This document shows, piece by piece, positions 41,165-50,049 of a stretch of DNA of 64,000 bases (its first letter is position 1; the number at the start of each line of letters is the position of its first letter). This DNA comes from Jeotgalibacillus aurantiacus (GTDB lineage Bacteria > Bacillota > Bacilli > Bacillales > Jeotgalibacillaceae), in NCBI RefSeq assembly GCF_020595125.1, contig NZ_JACNMS010000002.1:868001-932000 (forward strand), written 5' to 3'. The notes under the pieces were generated by a model, which searched no databases, had not been told where the DNA came from, and saw nothing but the letters and a program-made list of their open reading frames with translations. A program made the position numbers and the translations under genes.

Positions 41165-42889
41165 TCAAATAAATGAGTGAACTTTTTCCATGAAGGATGC
41201 TTTTACGTGATTTAGTTTTTGTTCGCTGTCCTCGAGGCTTGAACCGATGACGCTGAAGTAGAATTTTACTTTTGGTTCGGTTCCGCTTGGACGTACGCAT
41301 ACCCATGAGCCGTCTTCAAGGAAGTATTTCAGTACGTTTGAGGATGGAAGCTCGATTTGCAGTTCTGTCTGGTCTGCGTTTAGGCGTCTTGATGTCTGGT
41401 AATCTTCTTGTGCTTCTACCTTCAGTCCGGCGATTTCTTTTAGAGGCTCCTGACGGAAGGAAGACAGGATGGTCTGGATCTGATCGGCACCATCTTTTCC
41501 TTTCAGCGTCAGTGATTCAAGCCCTTCCTGGTAATAACCGTGCTGTTCGAATAAGGCCAGCAGGACTTCATACAATGTTTTGCCTTCTGCCTTATGGTAA
41601 GCAGCGGCTTCAGTTGCAAGGAGTGCAGCCTGCACCGCATCTTTGTCACGTGCGAAATCTTTTACAAGATAGCCGTAGCTTTCCTCATAACCGAACAGGA
41701 ATGAATATTCGCCTGTTGCTTCGTATGTTTTAATTTTTTCCCCGATAAATTTAAACCCGGTCAGCACATCTTCAGCAGTTGCACCGTAATGCTCAGCAAT
41801 TTTGCGTCCGATCTCTGACGTTACGATCGTTTTGAATACGCGTCCGTTTTCAGGAAGCTGACCCTTCTCTTTTTTACGTGCTAAAAGATAATCAAGCAGC
41901 AGTGCTCCTGTCTGGTTTCCTGTGAGTAAAATGTATTCGCCACCCGGACCTTTTACGGCAAGGCCTAGGCGGTCTCCATCCGGGTCTGCTGTAATCAAAA
42001 GATCCGCTCCGATTTCTTTTCCGTCACGAATCGCATATTCAAACGCACCCGGCTCTTCCGGGTTTGGCGATTTAACCGTTGTGAATTCTGAATCCGGCTG
42101 TTCCTGTTCCTTCACCACGTGCACATTGTAACCAAGTGCCTTTAAGCCGCGCTGAACCATCATATTTGATGCACCGTGCAATGGAGAGAATACAACCTTT
42201 AAATCCGTTTCCTTTGCCATCTGAGGCTTTTCAGAAACCGTGATTAGATGCTCTGCATATGCATCATCGACTTCTGTTGAAATGATTTTGATCAGGCCTT
42301 TTTCCTTCAGTGACTCAACAGAATCCACTTCAATTGTCAGTTCATTTTCAATGGCATTAATTTCAGCAATCACAGCGTCTGCATCAGCAAGATTCAGCTG
42401 CGCACCGTCTGCGCCATACACTTTAAATCCATTATATTCAGGAGGATTGTGACTGGCCGTTGTCATGCCTCCCATAAAAGTCTTAAGGAATCTCACTGCA
42501 AATGACAGCTGAGGTGTTGAGCGCAATGATTCAAATACGTATGTCTGAATCCCGTGTGTAGCAAGTGTACGGGCAATCTCCATTGAGAATTCAGGTGACT
42601 TCCGGCGGCAGTCATACGCGAGCACAACGCCCTGCGCTTTTGCTTCTTCACCGTGTTTTTCTATGTATCTTGCAAGACCTTCTGCGGCCTTACGCACTGT
42701 ATACGTATTCATTTTGTTTGTCCCTGCGCCAATTTCACCGCGCATGCCACCGGTACCGAATTCAAGGTTTTTATAAAAAGCGTCTTCTTTTGCTTTTTCG
42801 TTATGTTGGATGGAATGAAGCTCTTGTTTGATTTCCTCTTCTAAAGTATCAAATTTTGCCCATTTTTCGTATTCTGACTGGTAATTCAT
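41165..42889 (-). CDS. pgcA: Alpha-phosphoglucomutase/phosphomannomutase
   Basis: 574 residues (B. subtilis PgcA 581). Converts glucose-6-phosphate and glucose-1-phosphate, supplying UDP-glucose for teichoic acid glycosylation and glycolipids. Phosphoserine loop [17 protein letters not shown], metal loop [10 protein letters not shown], sugar loop GYEESYGYL and phosphate-binding [13 protein letters not shown] are all present in order. It lies between yhcYZ and yhcX. The start ATG at 42889 is preceded by GGGAGGGA. No upstream promoter was clear. Confidence 0.95.
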   Translation of the reverse strand: MNYQSEYEKWAKFDTLEEEIKQELHSIQHNEKAKEDAFYKNLEFGTGGMRGEIGAGTNKMNTYTVRKAAEGLARYIEKHGEEAKAQGVVLAYDCRRKSPEFSMEIARTLATHGIQTYVFESLRSTPQLSFAVRFLKTFMGGMTTASHNPPEYNGFKVYGADGAQLNLADADAVIAEINAIENELTIEVDSVESLKEKGLIKIISTEVDDAYAEHLITVSEKPQMAKETDLKVVFSPLHGASNMMVQRGLKALGYNVHVVKEQEQPDSEFTTVKSPNPEEPGAFEYAIRDGKEIGADLLITADPDGDRLGLAVKGPGGEYILLTGNQTGALLLDYLLARKKEKGQLPENGRVFKTIVTSEIGRKIAEHYGATAEDVLTGFKFIGEKIKTYEATGEYSFLFGYEESYGYLVKDFARDKDAVQAALLATEAAAYHKAEGKTLYEVLLALFEQHGYYQEGLESLTLKGKDGADQIQTILSSFRQEPLKEIAGLKVEAQEDYQTSRRLNADQTELQIELPSSNVLKYFLEDGSWVCVRPSGTEPKVKFYFSVIGSSLEDSEQKLNHVKASFMEKVHSFI

Positions 42890-42967
42890 TTCAATCCCTC
42901 CCGGTAGGTATCTATGATTCTATTGTTATTGTAGCAGAATGGAATATGATTGAATATTGAAAATGGG

Positions 42968-42995
42968 AAAAACCCCTGAATGGTCAGGGGTTTTT
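42968..42995 (-). terminator. Terminator downstream of yhcX, upstream of pgcA
   Basis: Stem AAAAACCCCTGA / TCAGGGGTTTTT; would separate yhcX transcription from pgcA. Confidence 0.8.
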
Positions 42996-43011
42996 CTGGT
43001 TTTAGTAAACC

Positions 43012-43127
43012 GTTGATCTCCACTACAGTTGGCGCTTTCCGCGGCCGCGCGGTGAGCCGGCACGCACTACGCTGTCTCACCTGTCGCTTCTCTGCCGCAG
43101 GAGTCGCCAACTTCCGTTCCGATCAAC
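43012..43127. repeat. Dispersed hairpin-bounded element (divided arms)
   Basis: Outer GTTGATC/GATCAAC and inner AGTTGGCG/CGCCAACT helices, separated by an internal loop, enclose GCGGC/GCCGC and the GGTGAG/CTCACC hairpin. Arms unlike those of any other copy. Confidence 0.82.
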
Positions 43128-43196
43128 TTATTGCAGTATTTAAAACACTAATAGGGATATTCACTCCAAAAAGTTAAAGATATTTAATACCCCGAT

Positions 43197-44738
43197 TTAC
43201 TTCTTGTATTGAATGGAGTAAATGTCGTGTCTGCGGTCTTTCAGCTGGCGGACGGTTCCACTTTGGCGTTGGCGGCGAAGGATTTCTAAGTCGACGTCGC
43301 CGATCATCACCATTTCAAGGTTTGGATCTGTTTCGCCAACGATTCCGTCACGGGCGAATTCGAAATCTGATGGTGCAAAGATGCCTGACTGTGCGTATTG
43401 AATGTCCATATTTTCCGTATCAGGCAGGTTGCCGACTGTTCCTGAAATGACCGTGTAGATCTGATTTTCCACGGCACGTGCCTGTGAACAGTATCTTACG
43501 CGCAGGTAGCCCTGGCGATCCTCTGTACAGAATGGTGTGAAGATGATTTTCGCGCCCATGTCCGTTGCGATACGGGCTAGCTCCGGGAATTCGATGTCAT
43601 AACAGATCTGGATGGCGATTTTACCGCAGTCTGTATCAAATACGCGTACGGTATCACCAGGACTGATTCCCCACCATTTGCGTTCATTTGGCGTGATGTG
43701 CAGCTTGTACTGCTTTTCAATCGTTCCATCACGTCTGAACAGGTAAGCGATGTTGTAGATCTCATCGTCATCCTCTTTCACAAAGTGAGAGCCTCCGATA
43801 ATGTTGACGTTATAGCGCACCGCAAGATCTGTAAAGAGTTCGATGTATTCCTCTGTGTATTCCGTCAGTTTTCTGACAGCCATGCTCGGGGATTTTTCAT
43901 TCAGGAATGACATGAGCTGTGTTGTAAAGATTTCAGGGAATACCACGAAATCAGAATGTGCGTCTGAGGCAACATCCGTAAAGTACTCAACCTGATTGGC
44001 AAAATCGGTAAATGAATCGATTTGACGCATCATGTACTGAACAACACAGATTCGTACCGGATGACTCGTTTTGAAATGGCGCTTTGATTTCGGACGGTAG
44101 TCCACATTGTTCCATTCCATTAAAGTTGCATATTTATTGGACTGCTTATCATCCGGAAGATAATTCGGATTGATTCGCATCAGTGTAAATCCATTGATTA
44201 ACTGAAACGAAAGCACAGGATCATAAATTTTGTGCATTTGAACAGAATCCACATATTCACGCGGAGACATTTCGCCTGCGTATTTATGGTAGTTCGGGAT
44301 CCGGCCGCCGATAATGATACTCTTCAGATTATATTCACGTGCAAGTTCGCGTCTTGCCTCATACAATCTGTGACCAACCTTCATCCGTCTGTAATCCGGA
44401 TGCACCATGACTTCAATGCCATAAAGGTTATAGCCGTCAGGATTATGGTTCGTAATATATCCTTCGTCTGTTACATCGTCCCACGTATGGCGATCGTCAT
44501 ATTCATCAAAGTTAATGATCAGGCTTGAGCATGAACCGATAATGTCTCCATCCAGCTCAGCAACAAGCTGTCCGTCCGGGAACATGTCCAGATGACTCTC
44601 GAGGTGCTCCACCTTCCACGGGGTCATGCCGGGAAAACAAAGCTTCTGCATGTTGATAATATTTTCTATGTCTGAATGATTCATCTTACGAATAATCATT
44701 TTTTTCTCAAATTGAGAGAGATCCAGTTTCTCTGACAT
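43197..44738 (-). CDS. yhcX: GNAT-carbon-nitrogen hydrolase fusion YhcX
   Basis: 513 residues, as in B. subtilis. An N-terminal acetyltransferase domain (about 10-190; EVMVHPDYRRMKVGHRLYEARR is the acetyl-CoA loop) is fused to a nitrilase-superfamily hydrolase (about 220-500). The nitrilase Glu-Lys-Cys triad is visible as VVFPEIF, KLHITPNE and IQICYDIEFPE. Amidase or N-carbamoylase activity is inferred from family; the fusion's role is unknown. I chose the ATG at 44738, after GGAGGAGTG, giving the family length. Confidence 0.93.
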   Translation of the reverse strand: MSEKLDLSQFEKKMIIRKMNHSDIENIINMQKLCFPGMTPWKVEHLESHLDMFPDGQLVAELDGDIIGSCSSLIINFDEYDDRHTWDDVTDEGYITNHNPDGYNLYGIEVMVHPDYRRMKVGHRLYEARRELAREYNLKSIIIGGRIPNYHKYAGEMSPREYVDSVQMHKIYDPVLSFQLINGFTLMRINPNYLPDDKQSNKYATLMEWNNVDYRPKSKRHFKTSHPVRICVVQYMMRQIDSFTDFANQVEYFTDVASDAHSDFVVFPEIFTTQLMSFLNEKSPSMAVRKLTEYTEEYIELFTDLAVRYNVNIIGGSHFVKEDDDEIYNIAYLFRRDGTIEKQYKLHITPNERKWWGISPGDTVRVFDTDCGKIAIQICYDIEFPELARIATDMGAKIIFTPFCTEDRQGYLRVRYCSQARAVENQIYTVISGTVGNLPDTENMDIQYAQSGIFAPSDFEFARDGIVGETDPNLEMVMIGDVDLEILRRQRQSGTVRQLKDRRHDIYSIQYKK

Positions 44739-44946
44739 ACGCTTCACTCCTCCATAAAAAAGTCTCACACTTTATTATAAACGGAATCGCCATTTAAGAA
44801 AAATATTGAGCTGATTCCTGCCAAAGTTTAGACAAATAAACAGATAATAATTTCGTTTCCCGTAAACCCTGCTTGTTTTATTTCCCATGAACTTTTACAA
44901 TTTTGATAGTATAGAATTGAATTAATGAGGAAACGGGGCATTACTT

Positions 44947-45378
44947 ATGACCAAAAAAATTGAAAATCTCCTCTTTCTCGCCTGGGCTGCATCGTTTACA
45001 GCGACAGCCGGATCTCTGTACTTTTCAGAAATCAGAGATTTTGACCCTTGTGAGATGTGCTGGTATCAACGGATTTTCATGTATCCAATCGTGATTGTGC
45101 TCGGAGCAGCGATCATCAGAAAAGATCCAAAAGCCGCATTGTATTCAGCTTTGCTATCCGGTATCGGGGGATCCATTTCTCTTTACCATTACGGCATTCA
45201 AAAGCTGGATTTCCTGTCTGAGAGTGCTCCTGCTTGCGGAGTTGTGTCATGTACGGGACAATATATAAATTGGCTCGGCTTTATCACAATCCCATTTCTG
45301 GCGCTGACTGCATTCATCATTATTTTTATTACAAGTATTGTTATTCTCAAGCAATCGAAAGGAGCTCCAACTAAATGA
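44947..45378 (+). CDS. bdbC: Disulfide oxidoreductase BdbC (DsbB family)
   Basis: 143 residues with four helices. CxxC pair in DPCEMCWYQRI and a second cysteine pair in APACGVVSCTGQYINWLGFITIP, the DsbB arrangement that passes electrons to quinone. It re-oxidises a thiol-disulfide partner outside the membrane. The following gene overlaps by four bases (ATGA) and encodes an extracytoplasmic thioredoxin-like protein, the probable partner. Confidence 0.93.
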   Translation: MTKKIENLLFLAWAASFTATAGSLYFSEIRDFDPCEMCWYQRIFMYPIVIVLGAAIIRKDPKAALYSALLSGIGGSISLYHYGIQKLDFLSESAPACGVVSCTGQYINWLGFITIPFLALTAFIIIFITSIVILKQSKGAPTK

Positions 45379-45848
45379 AAAAAATATTAATTTTCGGAGG
45401 AATTATCGTCCTCATTTTCGCAGCTATTGTTATTATTACGAATATGCAAAATGCATCTAAACTTGAAAACAACCCATACGGCACAGACGATCTCGACCAG
45501 GCAACCATTGATATTCTTGATGACGAAAACTATCAGAATCAAATCCTGCCTGATGAACTAGATGAGCAGATTTCAAGCGGAGAACCTACAACAGTTTATT
45601 TCTTCAGCCCGACCTGCCAGTTCTGTATCGAAACAACACCAATGCTTGCGCCATTGGCAGAAGAAATGGATGTTGACATGGTTCAGCTGAACCTTCTTGA
45701 ATTCAGTGAAGAAGGGGCAAAATACGGTATTCAGTCTACACCAACGCTGATTCATTTTGAAGACGGACAGCCTGTTGACGGCATCGTCGGAGCTGCATCT
45801 GAAGAAGAATACCGCTCATTTTTTGAACGTAACGTAACTGGATCCTAA
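45375..45848 (+). CDS. Membrane-anchored thioredoxin-like protein
   Basis: 157 residues. N-terminal signal anchor (ILIFGGIIVLIFAAIVIIT), then a thioredoxin fold with active site SPTCQFCIETTP and cis-Pro in QSTPTLIHF. It resembles BdbA-type proteins more than the larger DsbA-like BdbD. Start overlaps the bdbC stop, so the two are translated together; RBS AAAGGAG lies inside bdbC. Likely forms or carries disulfides in exported proteins together with BdbC. Confidence 0.88.
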   Translation: MKKILIFGGIIVLIFAAIVIITNMQNASKLENNPYGTDDLDQATIDILDDENYQNQILPDELDEQISSGEPTTVYFFSPTCQFCIETTPMLAPLAEEMDVDMVQLNLLEFSEEGAKYGIQSTPTLIHFEDGQPVDGIVGAASEEEYRSFFERNVTGS

Positions 45849-45861
45849 TCCTCATCCATCA

Positions 45862-45888
45862 GAGAAGCCGTAATGGCTTCTTTTTTTA
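45862..45888 (+). terminator. Terminator of the bdbC operon
   Basis: Stem AGAAGCC / GGCTTCT with seven T. Confidence 0.85.
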
Positions 45889-45939
45889 TCGGGTAATTGT
45901 CTGAGAAAAAAGACCGGAAGCCCCTTTATTTAAAAAAAC

Positions 45940-46054
45940 GGGTCGGACTCATCCTACGCTTTCCGCGGCCGCGCGGTGAGCCAGCTAATGCTTCGCATTA
46001 CGCTGTCTCACCTGTCGCTTCACTGCCGCAGGAGTCTTCGGATGAGTCCAACCC
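45940..46054. repeat. Dispersed hairpin-bounded element
   Basis: Arms GGGTCGGACTCATCC / GGATGAGTCCAACCC (14 of 15 paired), middle helix GCGGC/GCCGC, apical hairpin GGTGAGCCAGCTAATGC / GCATTACGCTGTCTCACC. Seven A precede and TTTTT follows. Confidence 0.88.
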
Positions 46055-46091
46055 TCTTTTTGTTTTCGAAGTCGTACGTTTTTACTTGTAG

Positions 46092-46279
46092 GAATATGAA
46101 AAACTAGAAATTCTTAAGGAGTATAAAGCACCTCAAATAAAAGGTTTTAAAAGTGAAAATGGTTTAAAGGATTTAATTACTCAAAAGAGGAGGATGAATT
46201 CCGGAATGAGGGACAAGGATTCGAAAATATTACAAAGCGAATGGATTATGCTCAGCAAAACTTTCAGCTACTTGTATAG
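46092..46279 (+). pseudogene. Remnant of a coding region split by a frameshift
   Basis: Two consecutive frames read like protein: EYEKLEILKEYKAPQIKGF then KSENGLKDLITQK in one, and EEDEFRNEGQGFENITKRMD then YAQQNFQLLV with a stop (46277-46279) in the next, the switch falling near 46190. No start codon or RBS. The surrounding sequence is repeat elements. The family is not recognised. It may be the 3' end of a lost gene. Confidence 0.4.
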
Positions 46280-46339
46280 GGCTCTTTACTTAACTCTCTT
46301 TTTACATTTAAGAATCAACAAGACTTTTCTTTTACAAAA

Positions 46340-46453
46340 GGCCCGGAAGCCCCCGTAGACTCCTGAGGCGGAGAAGGGACAGGTGAAACCGACTGTGCGA
46401 AGCGCAGGCGGGTTCACCGCCCGGCCTAGGAAAGCGAATGGGGCTTCCGGGCC
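46340..46453. repeat. Dispersed hairpin-bounded element
   Basis: Perfect 14-bp arms GGCCCGGAAGCCCC / GGGGCTTCCGGGCC, the GGTGAAACC/GGTTCACC apical hairpin with TGTGC gaa GCGCA, and a weakened middle helix (GAGGC/GCCTA). Confidence 0.88.
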
Positions 46454-46531
46454 GGTTTTGTAATACATTCTTGCCATCCAAAACATTTTATGTGAAAGTA
46501 TCGTTATGACCATATCGGAGGAGGACAACTG

Positions 46532-47401
46532 ATGGGATTTTCGCTTACAGTCACGGAAAAATGGAGCGGATTGACGCTTGAGGCTGTTTTACGTGACGAG
46601 CTGGCTTTCAGCAAAAAAACCATTCACCAGTGGCGAATGGAAAAAGGAATACACATTAATGGCGAACTCACGCCTTGGAAAAACACGCTAAGCGAAGGAG
46701 ATATCCTGACATTTGCGCTGGATGATCCCGCTCCCTCCTACCCGCCTTCTCAAATGGATATTGACGTGTTATTTCAGGACGATCACCTGATCATCGTGAA
46801 CAAGCCTTCACAGACCGATACGCATCCTAATGAACCTGGTCAGAATAACACACTTGTAAACGCCGTTGTTCATTATGAGCTGCAAAGTGGACGAACCGGT
46901 TACATCCAGCCGATTCACCGCCTCGATCGCGATACGACCGGTGCGATTCTTTTCGCTAAGCATAGTGCGATTAAGCCTTTACTTGATCAGATGCTTGAAA
47001 AAAGGGACATTCGGAGAACATATACGGCGATCGTTCAGGGAGAAGTAAAAATCGCAAAAGGGACAATCAATCAACCTATCGGAAAAGACCGCCACCACGC
47101 TACACGCCGGAGGATATCCCCTGGAGGACAAAAGGCAGTCACCCACTACAAAAAAATCCGATATGATGCGGCATCTAACACGACCATTTTGTCATTAACA
47201 CTTGATACCGGTCGGACGCACCAGATCCGGGTTCACTTATCATCAATCGGACACCCGATTGTCGGTGATACGCTTTACGGGGCCAAAAAGGCCGGTCATT
47301 CTTATCAGGCATTACATGCTTCCAGTCTGTCATTTGTTCATCCGTTTACAGGTGAACTTGTAGATGTGGACGCACCTGAACCATTGAAACGCCGATTATA
47401 A
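46532..47401 (+). CDS. yhcT: RluA-family pseudouridine synthase (YhcT)
   Basis: 289 residues (B. subtilis YhcT 302). Isomerises specific uridines to pseudouridine in rRNA or tRNA. N-terminal S4-like region (KKTIHQWRMEKGIHINGE), catalytic Asp in IHRLDRDTTGAILF, then RRTYTAIVQG and DTGRTHQIRVHLSSIGHPIVGDTLYG. The target uridine is unknown. RBS CGGAGGAGG. Convergent with wrbA. Confidence 0.9.
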   Translation: MGFSLTVTEKWSGLTLEAVLRDELAFSKKTIHQWRMEKGIHINGELTPWKNTLSEGDILTFALDDPAPSYPPSQMDIDVLFQDDHLIIVNKPSQTDTHPNEPGQNNTLVNAVVHYELQSGRTGYIQPIHRLDRDTTGAILFAKHSAIKPLLDQMLEKRDIRRTYTAIVQGEVKIAKGTINQPIGKDRHHATRRRISPGGQKAVTHYKKIRYDAASNTTILSLTLDTGRTHQIRVHLSSIGHPIVGDTLYGAKKAGHSYQALHASSLSFVHPFTGELVDVDAPEPLKRRL

Positions 47402-47437
47402 AAAAGAGAGTCCGTCAATATGACGAGCTCTCTTTTC
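47401..47437. terminator. Bidirectional terminator between yhcT and wrbA
   Basis: Stem AAAAAGAGAG / CTCTCTTTT with inner CGTCA/TGACG. Confidence 0.78.
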
Positions 47438-47440
47438 TAC

Positions 47441-48055
47441 TTATCCGTTATGTCCGGCTTTGACCCATTCAGCAACCTGAACAGTCCGTTTAGCCTGGTA
47501 TTTTACGCCATCTTCCACATTTTCTTTCATGTTCCCGTCCTGATCCACCGTGACACTCGTTCCGTAAGGATTCCCTCCGGAAGCAAACGTAACAGGATCA
47601 GAATAACCAGGAGCCGCAATGATCGCACCCCAGTGCATCATTGTCGTATATAAATTAAGGATGGTGGCTTCCTGTCCACCGTGAGGATTTTGTGCCGAAC
47701 TCATGCCACTGACAACTTTATTGACAAGCTTCCCGTTAAACCAGAGTCCACCGGTTGTATCAATAAAACTCTTCATCTGGGCAGGCATCGTACCGTAACG
47801 TGTCGGAATACTGAAAATGTAGGCATCTGCCCATTCAAGGTCATTTAATGTAACCGTTGGAACATCTTTTGTTTGCTCGTAGTGCTCTTTCCATGCAGGA
47901 TTTGATGCAATGGCCTGCTGTGGTGCAGTCTCTTCAACTTTCAATACCTTTACCTCTGCGCCTGCTTCCTTTGCGGCTTCCTCTGCCCATTTTGCCAGCT
48001 GATAGTTCGTCCCGGTTGAGCTGTAATAAATAATTGCCAGTTTAACATTCGACAT
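47441..48055 (-). CDS. wrbA: NAD(P)H:quinone oxidoreductase, WrbA type
   Basis: 204 residues with flavodoxin fold. FMN phosphate loop YYSSTGTNYQLA, PTRYGTMPAQMKSFID and GGQEATILNLYTTMMHWG are WrbA signatures. Reduces quinones by two electrons. RBS AAAGGAG with the ATG at 48055; a TTG one codon upstream is less well spaced. Divergent from another flavin reductase across a 161-bp region holding an MhqR-like site. Confidence 0.9.
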   Translation of the reverse strand: MSNVKLAIIYYSSTGTNYQLAKWAEEAAKEAGAEVKVLKVEETAPQQAIASNPAWKEHYEQTKDVPTVTLNDLEWADAYIFSIPTRYGTMPAQMKSFIDTTGGLWFNGKLVNKVVSGMSSAQNPHGGQEATILNLYTTMMHWGAIIAAPGYSDPVTFASGGNPYGTSVTVDQDGNMKENVEDGVKYQAKRTVQVAEWVKAGHNG

Positions 48056-48130
48056 CAAATCGCTCCTTTAAATGTTGTATTTAAAAAATCCTGCCTTATT
48101 CAATATCCCCTCAAATTGCAAAATTAAACA

Positions 48131-48147
48131 TATCTCGAATTCAAAAC
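48131..48147. promoter_or_regulatory. Partial MhqR-like operator between wrbA and the FMN reductase
   Basis: TATCTCGAATTC is identical to the left half and centre of the MhqR box, but the right half has decayed (AAAAC instead of GAGAT). Position fits control of either divergent gene. Confidence 0.5.
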
Positions 48148-48216
48148 AACTGTATCAAATATCAAAAACAATCATAGGATTAATGTTACAATGTTCAAAT
48201 GTAAAGGAGGAATACG

Positions 48217-48750
48217 ATGAGTTTATTAATTATCAGTGGGAGCTCCCGTGAAAACGGCAATGCCGAATATTTAGCGAAAGAAGCTGTCGCGTCTTACAAG
48301 GGTGAGGTCAAATGGATACGCCTGCGTGAACATGCCATTCAGCAAATTACAGACCAGAGACATGACGAAAATGGATTTGAGCACGTCGATGATGATCATA
48401 CAGCGATTGTAGAAGAGATGATCAAAGCAGATGAAATTTTATTTGCCACTCCACTATACTGGTATGGCATGAGCGGTCATATGAAAACCTTCATTGATCG
48501 CTGGTCCCAGGCACTGCGCAATGACAGCCTGAATTTCAAAGAAAGCATGTCCGGCAAACCTTCCTACGTCATCACATGCGGCGGTGATCAGGTCCAGTTG
48601 AAAGCTCTTCCGCTCATCCTGCAATTCCGACACATTTTCGAATTTATGGGGATGGACTTTAAAAAATACTTCATCGGAGAAGCCAGAAAACCTGGAGATG
48701 CGGCAAATAATGCTGAACAATTAAAGAAAGTGGCTGACTTTTTTATTTAA
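48217..48750 (+). CDS. NADPH-dependent FMN reductase-like flavodoxin
   Basis: 177 residues. FMN loop IISGSSRENGNAEYLA, TPLYWYGMSGHMKTFIDRW around the isoalloxazine site and VITCGGDQ after strand 4 define the NADPH-dependent FMN reductase group; B. subtilis YwqN is similar in size. Substrates could be flavins, quinones or nitroaromatics. RBS AAAGGAGG. Divergent from wrbA, with which it may share regulation. Confidence 0.85.
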   Translation: MSLLIISGSSRENGNAEYLAKEAVASYKGEVKWIRLREHAIQQITDQRHDENGFEHVDDDHTAIVEEMIKADEILFATPLYWYGMSGHMKTFIDRWSQALRNDSLNFKESMSGKPSYVITCGGDQVQLKALPLILQFRHIFEFMGMDFKKYFIGEARKPGDAANNAEQLKKVADFFI

Positions 48751-48824
48751 GAAAAGTCTTACTTTAAATAAGCTTGATCCAATTTTTCCTTTCTTTAAAT
48801 GAGTCAGGTAGCAGACTACAATAG

Positions 48825-49064
48825 GGCCGGGGCGCATCCGAAGACTCCTACGGCAGAGGAGCGACAGGTGAGACAGCGTATTGCGTAGCAATAGCTGGCT
48901 CACCGCGCGGCCGTTGAAAAGCGGAGGCGACTCGCCCAGCCCCGACAAGCATAAGGCGAAAATGAAAAGAGGGTTGCCCTTTACCCTCGTTCATTTTTGA
49001 CTTATGACCTCGAGGGGCTAGTCGCCGCAGCTAGACAAAGGAAAGCGAAGGATGCGTCCCGGCC
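48825..49064. repeat. Dispersed hairpin-bounded element, 240-bp form
   Basis: Arms GGCCGGGGCGCATCC / GGATGCGTCCCGGCC (one wobble), middle helix ACGGC/GCCGT, apical hairpin with TATTGC/GCAATA, and an embedded module AGCCCC/GGGGCT, CATAAG/CTTATG, AAAATGAA/TTCATTTT. Same length as the copy at 16241. Confidence 0.88.
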
Positions 49065-49146
49065 CGGTTTTAAACAAGAACAGGGCCGAAGACAAAATAA
49101 AACGTCTCCAGTTTTTATTAAACAATTCAGCACATTAATCCGAGCA

Positions 49147-49215
49147 AGTTGGTTGACATAAAGATCCTCCTATACTATCATGTTGACTGTTATTGATAAC
49201 TAAAAGTAACCAACT
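49147..49215 (+). promoter_or_regulatory. Nitroreductase promoter with flanking inverted repeat
   Basis: -35 TTGACA (49153-49158, perfect), 17-bp spacer, -10 TATCAT (49176-49181). AGTTGGTT (49147-49154) and AACCAACT (49208-49215) form an exact inverted repeat around it, and GTTATTGATAAC (49189-49200) is a second palindrome just after the start site. A repressor site is likely; the regulator is unknown. Confidence 0.65.
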
Positions 49216-49248
49216 ATATAAACACTCAACAACAGGAGGATTTTACAC

Positions 49249-49875
49249 ATGTCAGTTTCAACTTTAGAAAAAAACGTATTAGATGTAATCAAAGAACGCC
49301 GTGCGACAAAGCAATACGACCCTGAAGCAGAAATCTCACGCGAAGAGTTGATGGAACTGCTACAGGTGATGGGTGAGGCACCTTCAGCCTGGAACCTTCA
49401 GCACTGGAGCTTCATGGCTTTCCATAATAAAGAGTCACAGGAAAAGCTTTTACCAATCGCTTATAATCAGCAGCAAATCACAGAGGCATCTGCAGTGGTA
49501 GCAATCCTTGGAGACCTTCGTGCAAATGAGAATGTAGACGCAGTTTTCGATCCTGCTGTTGAAGAAGGTGCAATGTCAGCAGAAATCAAACAGGCGCTGA
49601 ACGGACAAATCCAGGGCGCATACGAAAACGAGCAATTCGCACGTGATGCTGCCTTTACAAACGCTTCACTTGCCGCAATGCAGTTTATGATTGCAGCAAA
49701 AGCAAAAGGCTGGGACACTTGCCCAATCGGCGGATTTAACGCTGCCCAGTTTGTTGAGGAATTTGAGGTTTCTGACCGCTACGTACCGGTTATGCTGATT
49801 ACGGTCGGAAAAGGCTCAAAAGAAGCACGCAAATCAGGCCGTTTAAACATCGAAGATTTAGTTTCATTCGTATAA
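49249..49875 (+). CDS. Nitroreductase family protein
   Basis: 208 residues, FMN-dependent NAD(P)H oxidoreductase. N-terminal VIKERRATKQYDPEAEI holds the FMN phosphate arginines; APSAWNLQHWSFMAF and WDTCPIGGFNAAQFVEEF complete the flavin site. Acts on nitro compounds or quinones; the physiological substrate is unclear. Strong RBS ACAGGAGG and strong promoter; codon use suggests good expression. Followed by a terminator and then a 21-bp repeat array. Confidence 0.88.
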   Translation: MSVSTLEKNVLDVIKERRATKQYDPEAEISREELMELLQVMGEAPSAWNLQHWSFMAFHNKESQEKLLPIAYNQQQITEASAVVAILGDLRANENVDAVFDPAVEEGAMSAEIKQALNGQIQGAYENEQFARDAAFTNASLAAMQFMIAAKAKGWDTCPIGGFNAAQFVEEFEVSDRYVPVMLITVGKGSKEARKSGRLNIEDLVSFV

Positions 49876-49881
49876 TGATGT

Positions 49882-49912
49882 AAGAGCCCGGGATCATTCC
49901 GGGCTCTTTTTT
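49882..49912 (+). terminator. Terminator of the nitroreductase gene
   Basis: Stem AAGAGCCCGG / CCGGGCTCTTTTTT. Confidence 0.88.
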
Positions 49913-49917
49913 AATGG

Positions 49918-50001
49918 TATTTGACAACTATTTCAGGTTAATAGACAACCTTTTGCGGTTATTGAACAACTTTCCTCACTTATTTAACAACTCTTCCCCA
50001 A
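49918..50001 (+). repeat. 21-bp tandem repeat array (four units)
   Basis: Four units in 21-nt register with the core TATTTGACAACTATTTC, where CAACT replaces the CCACT of the arrays at 12151 and 23840. A diverged member of the same family, again just downstream of a gene. Confidence 0.8.
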
Positions 50002-50049
50002 AAAAAATCTCAAAAAAGAGGAACCACCAGGTGATCCCTCCATTTCTAA

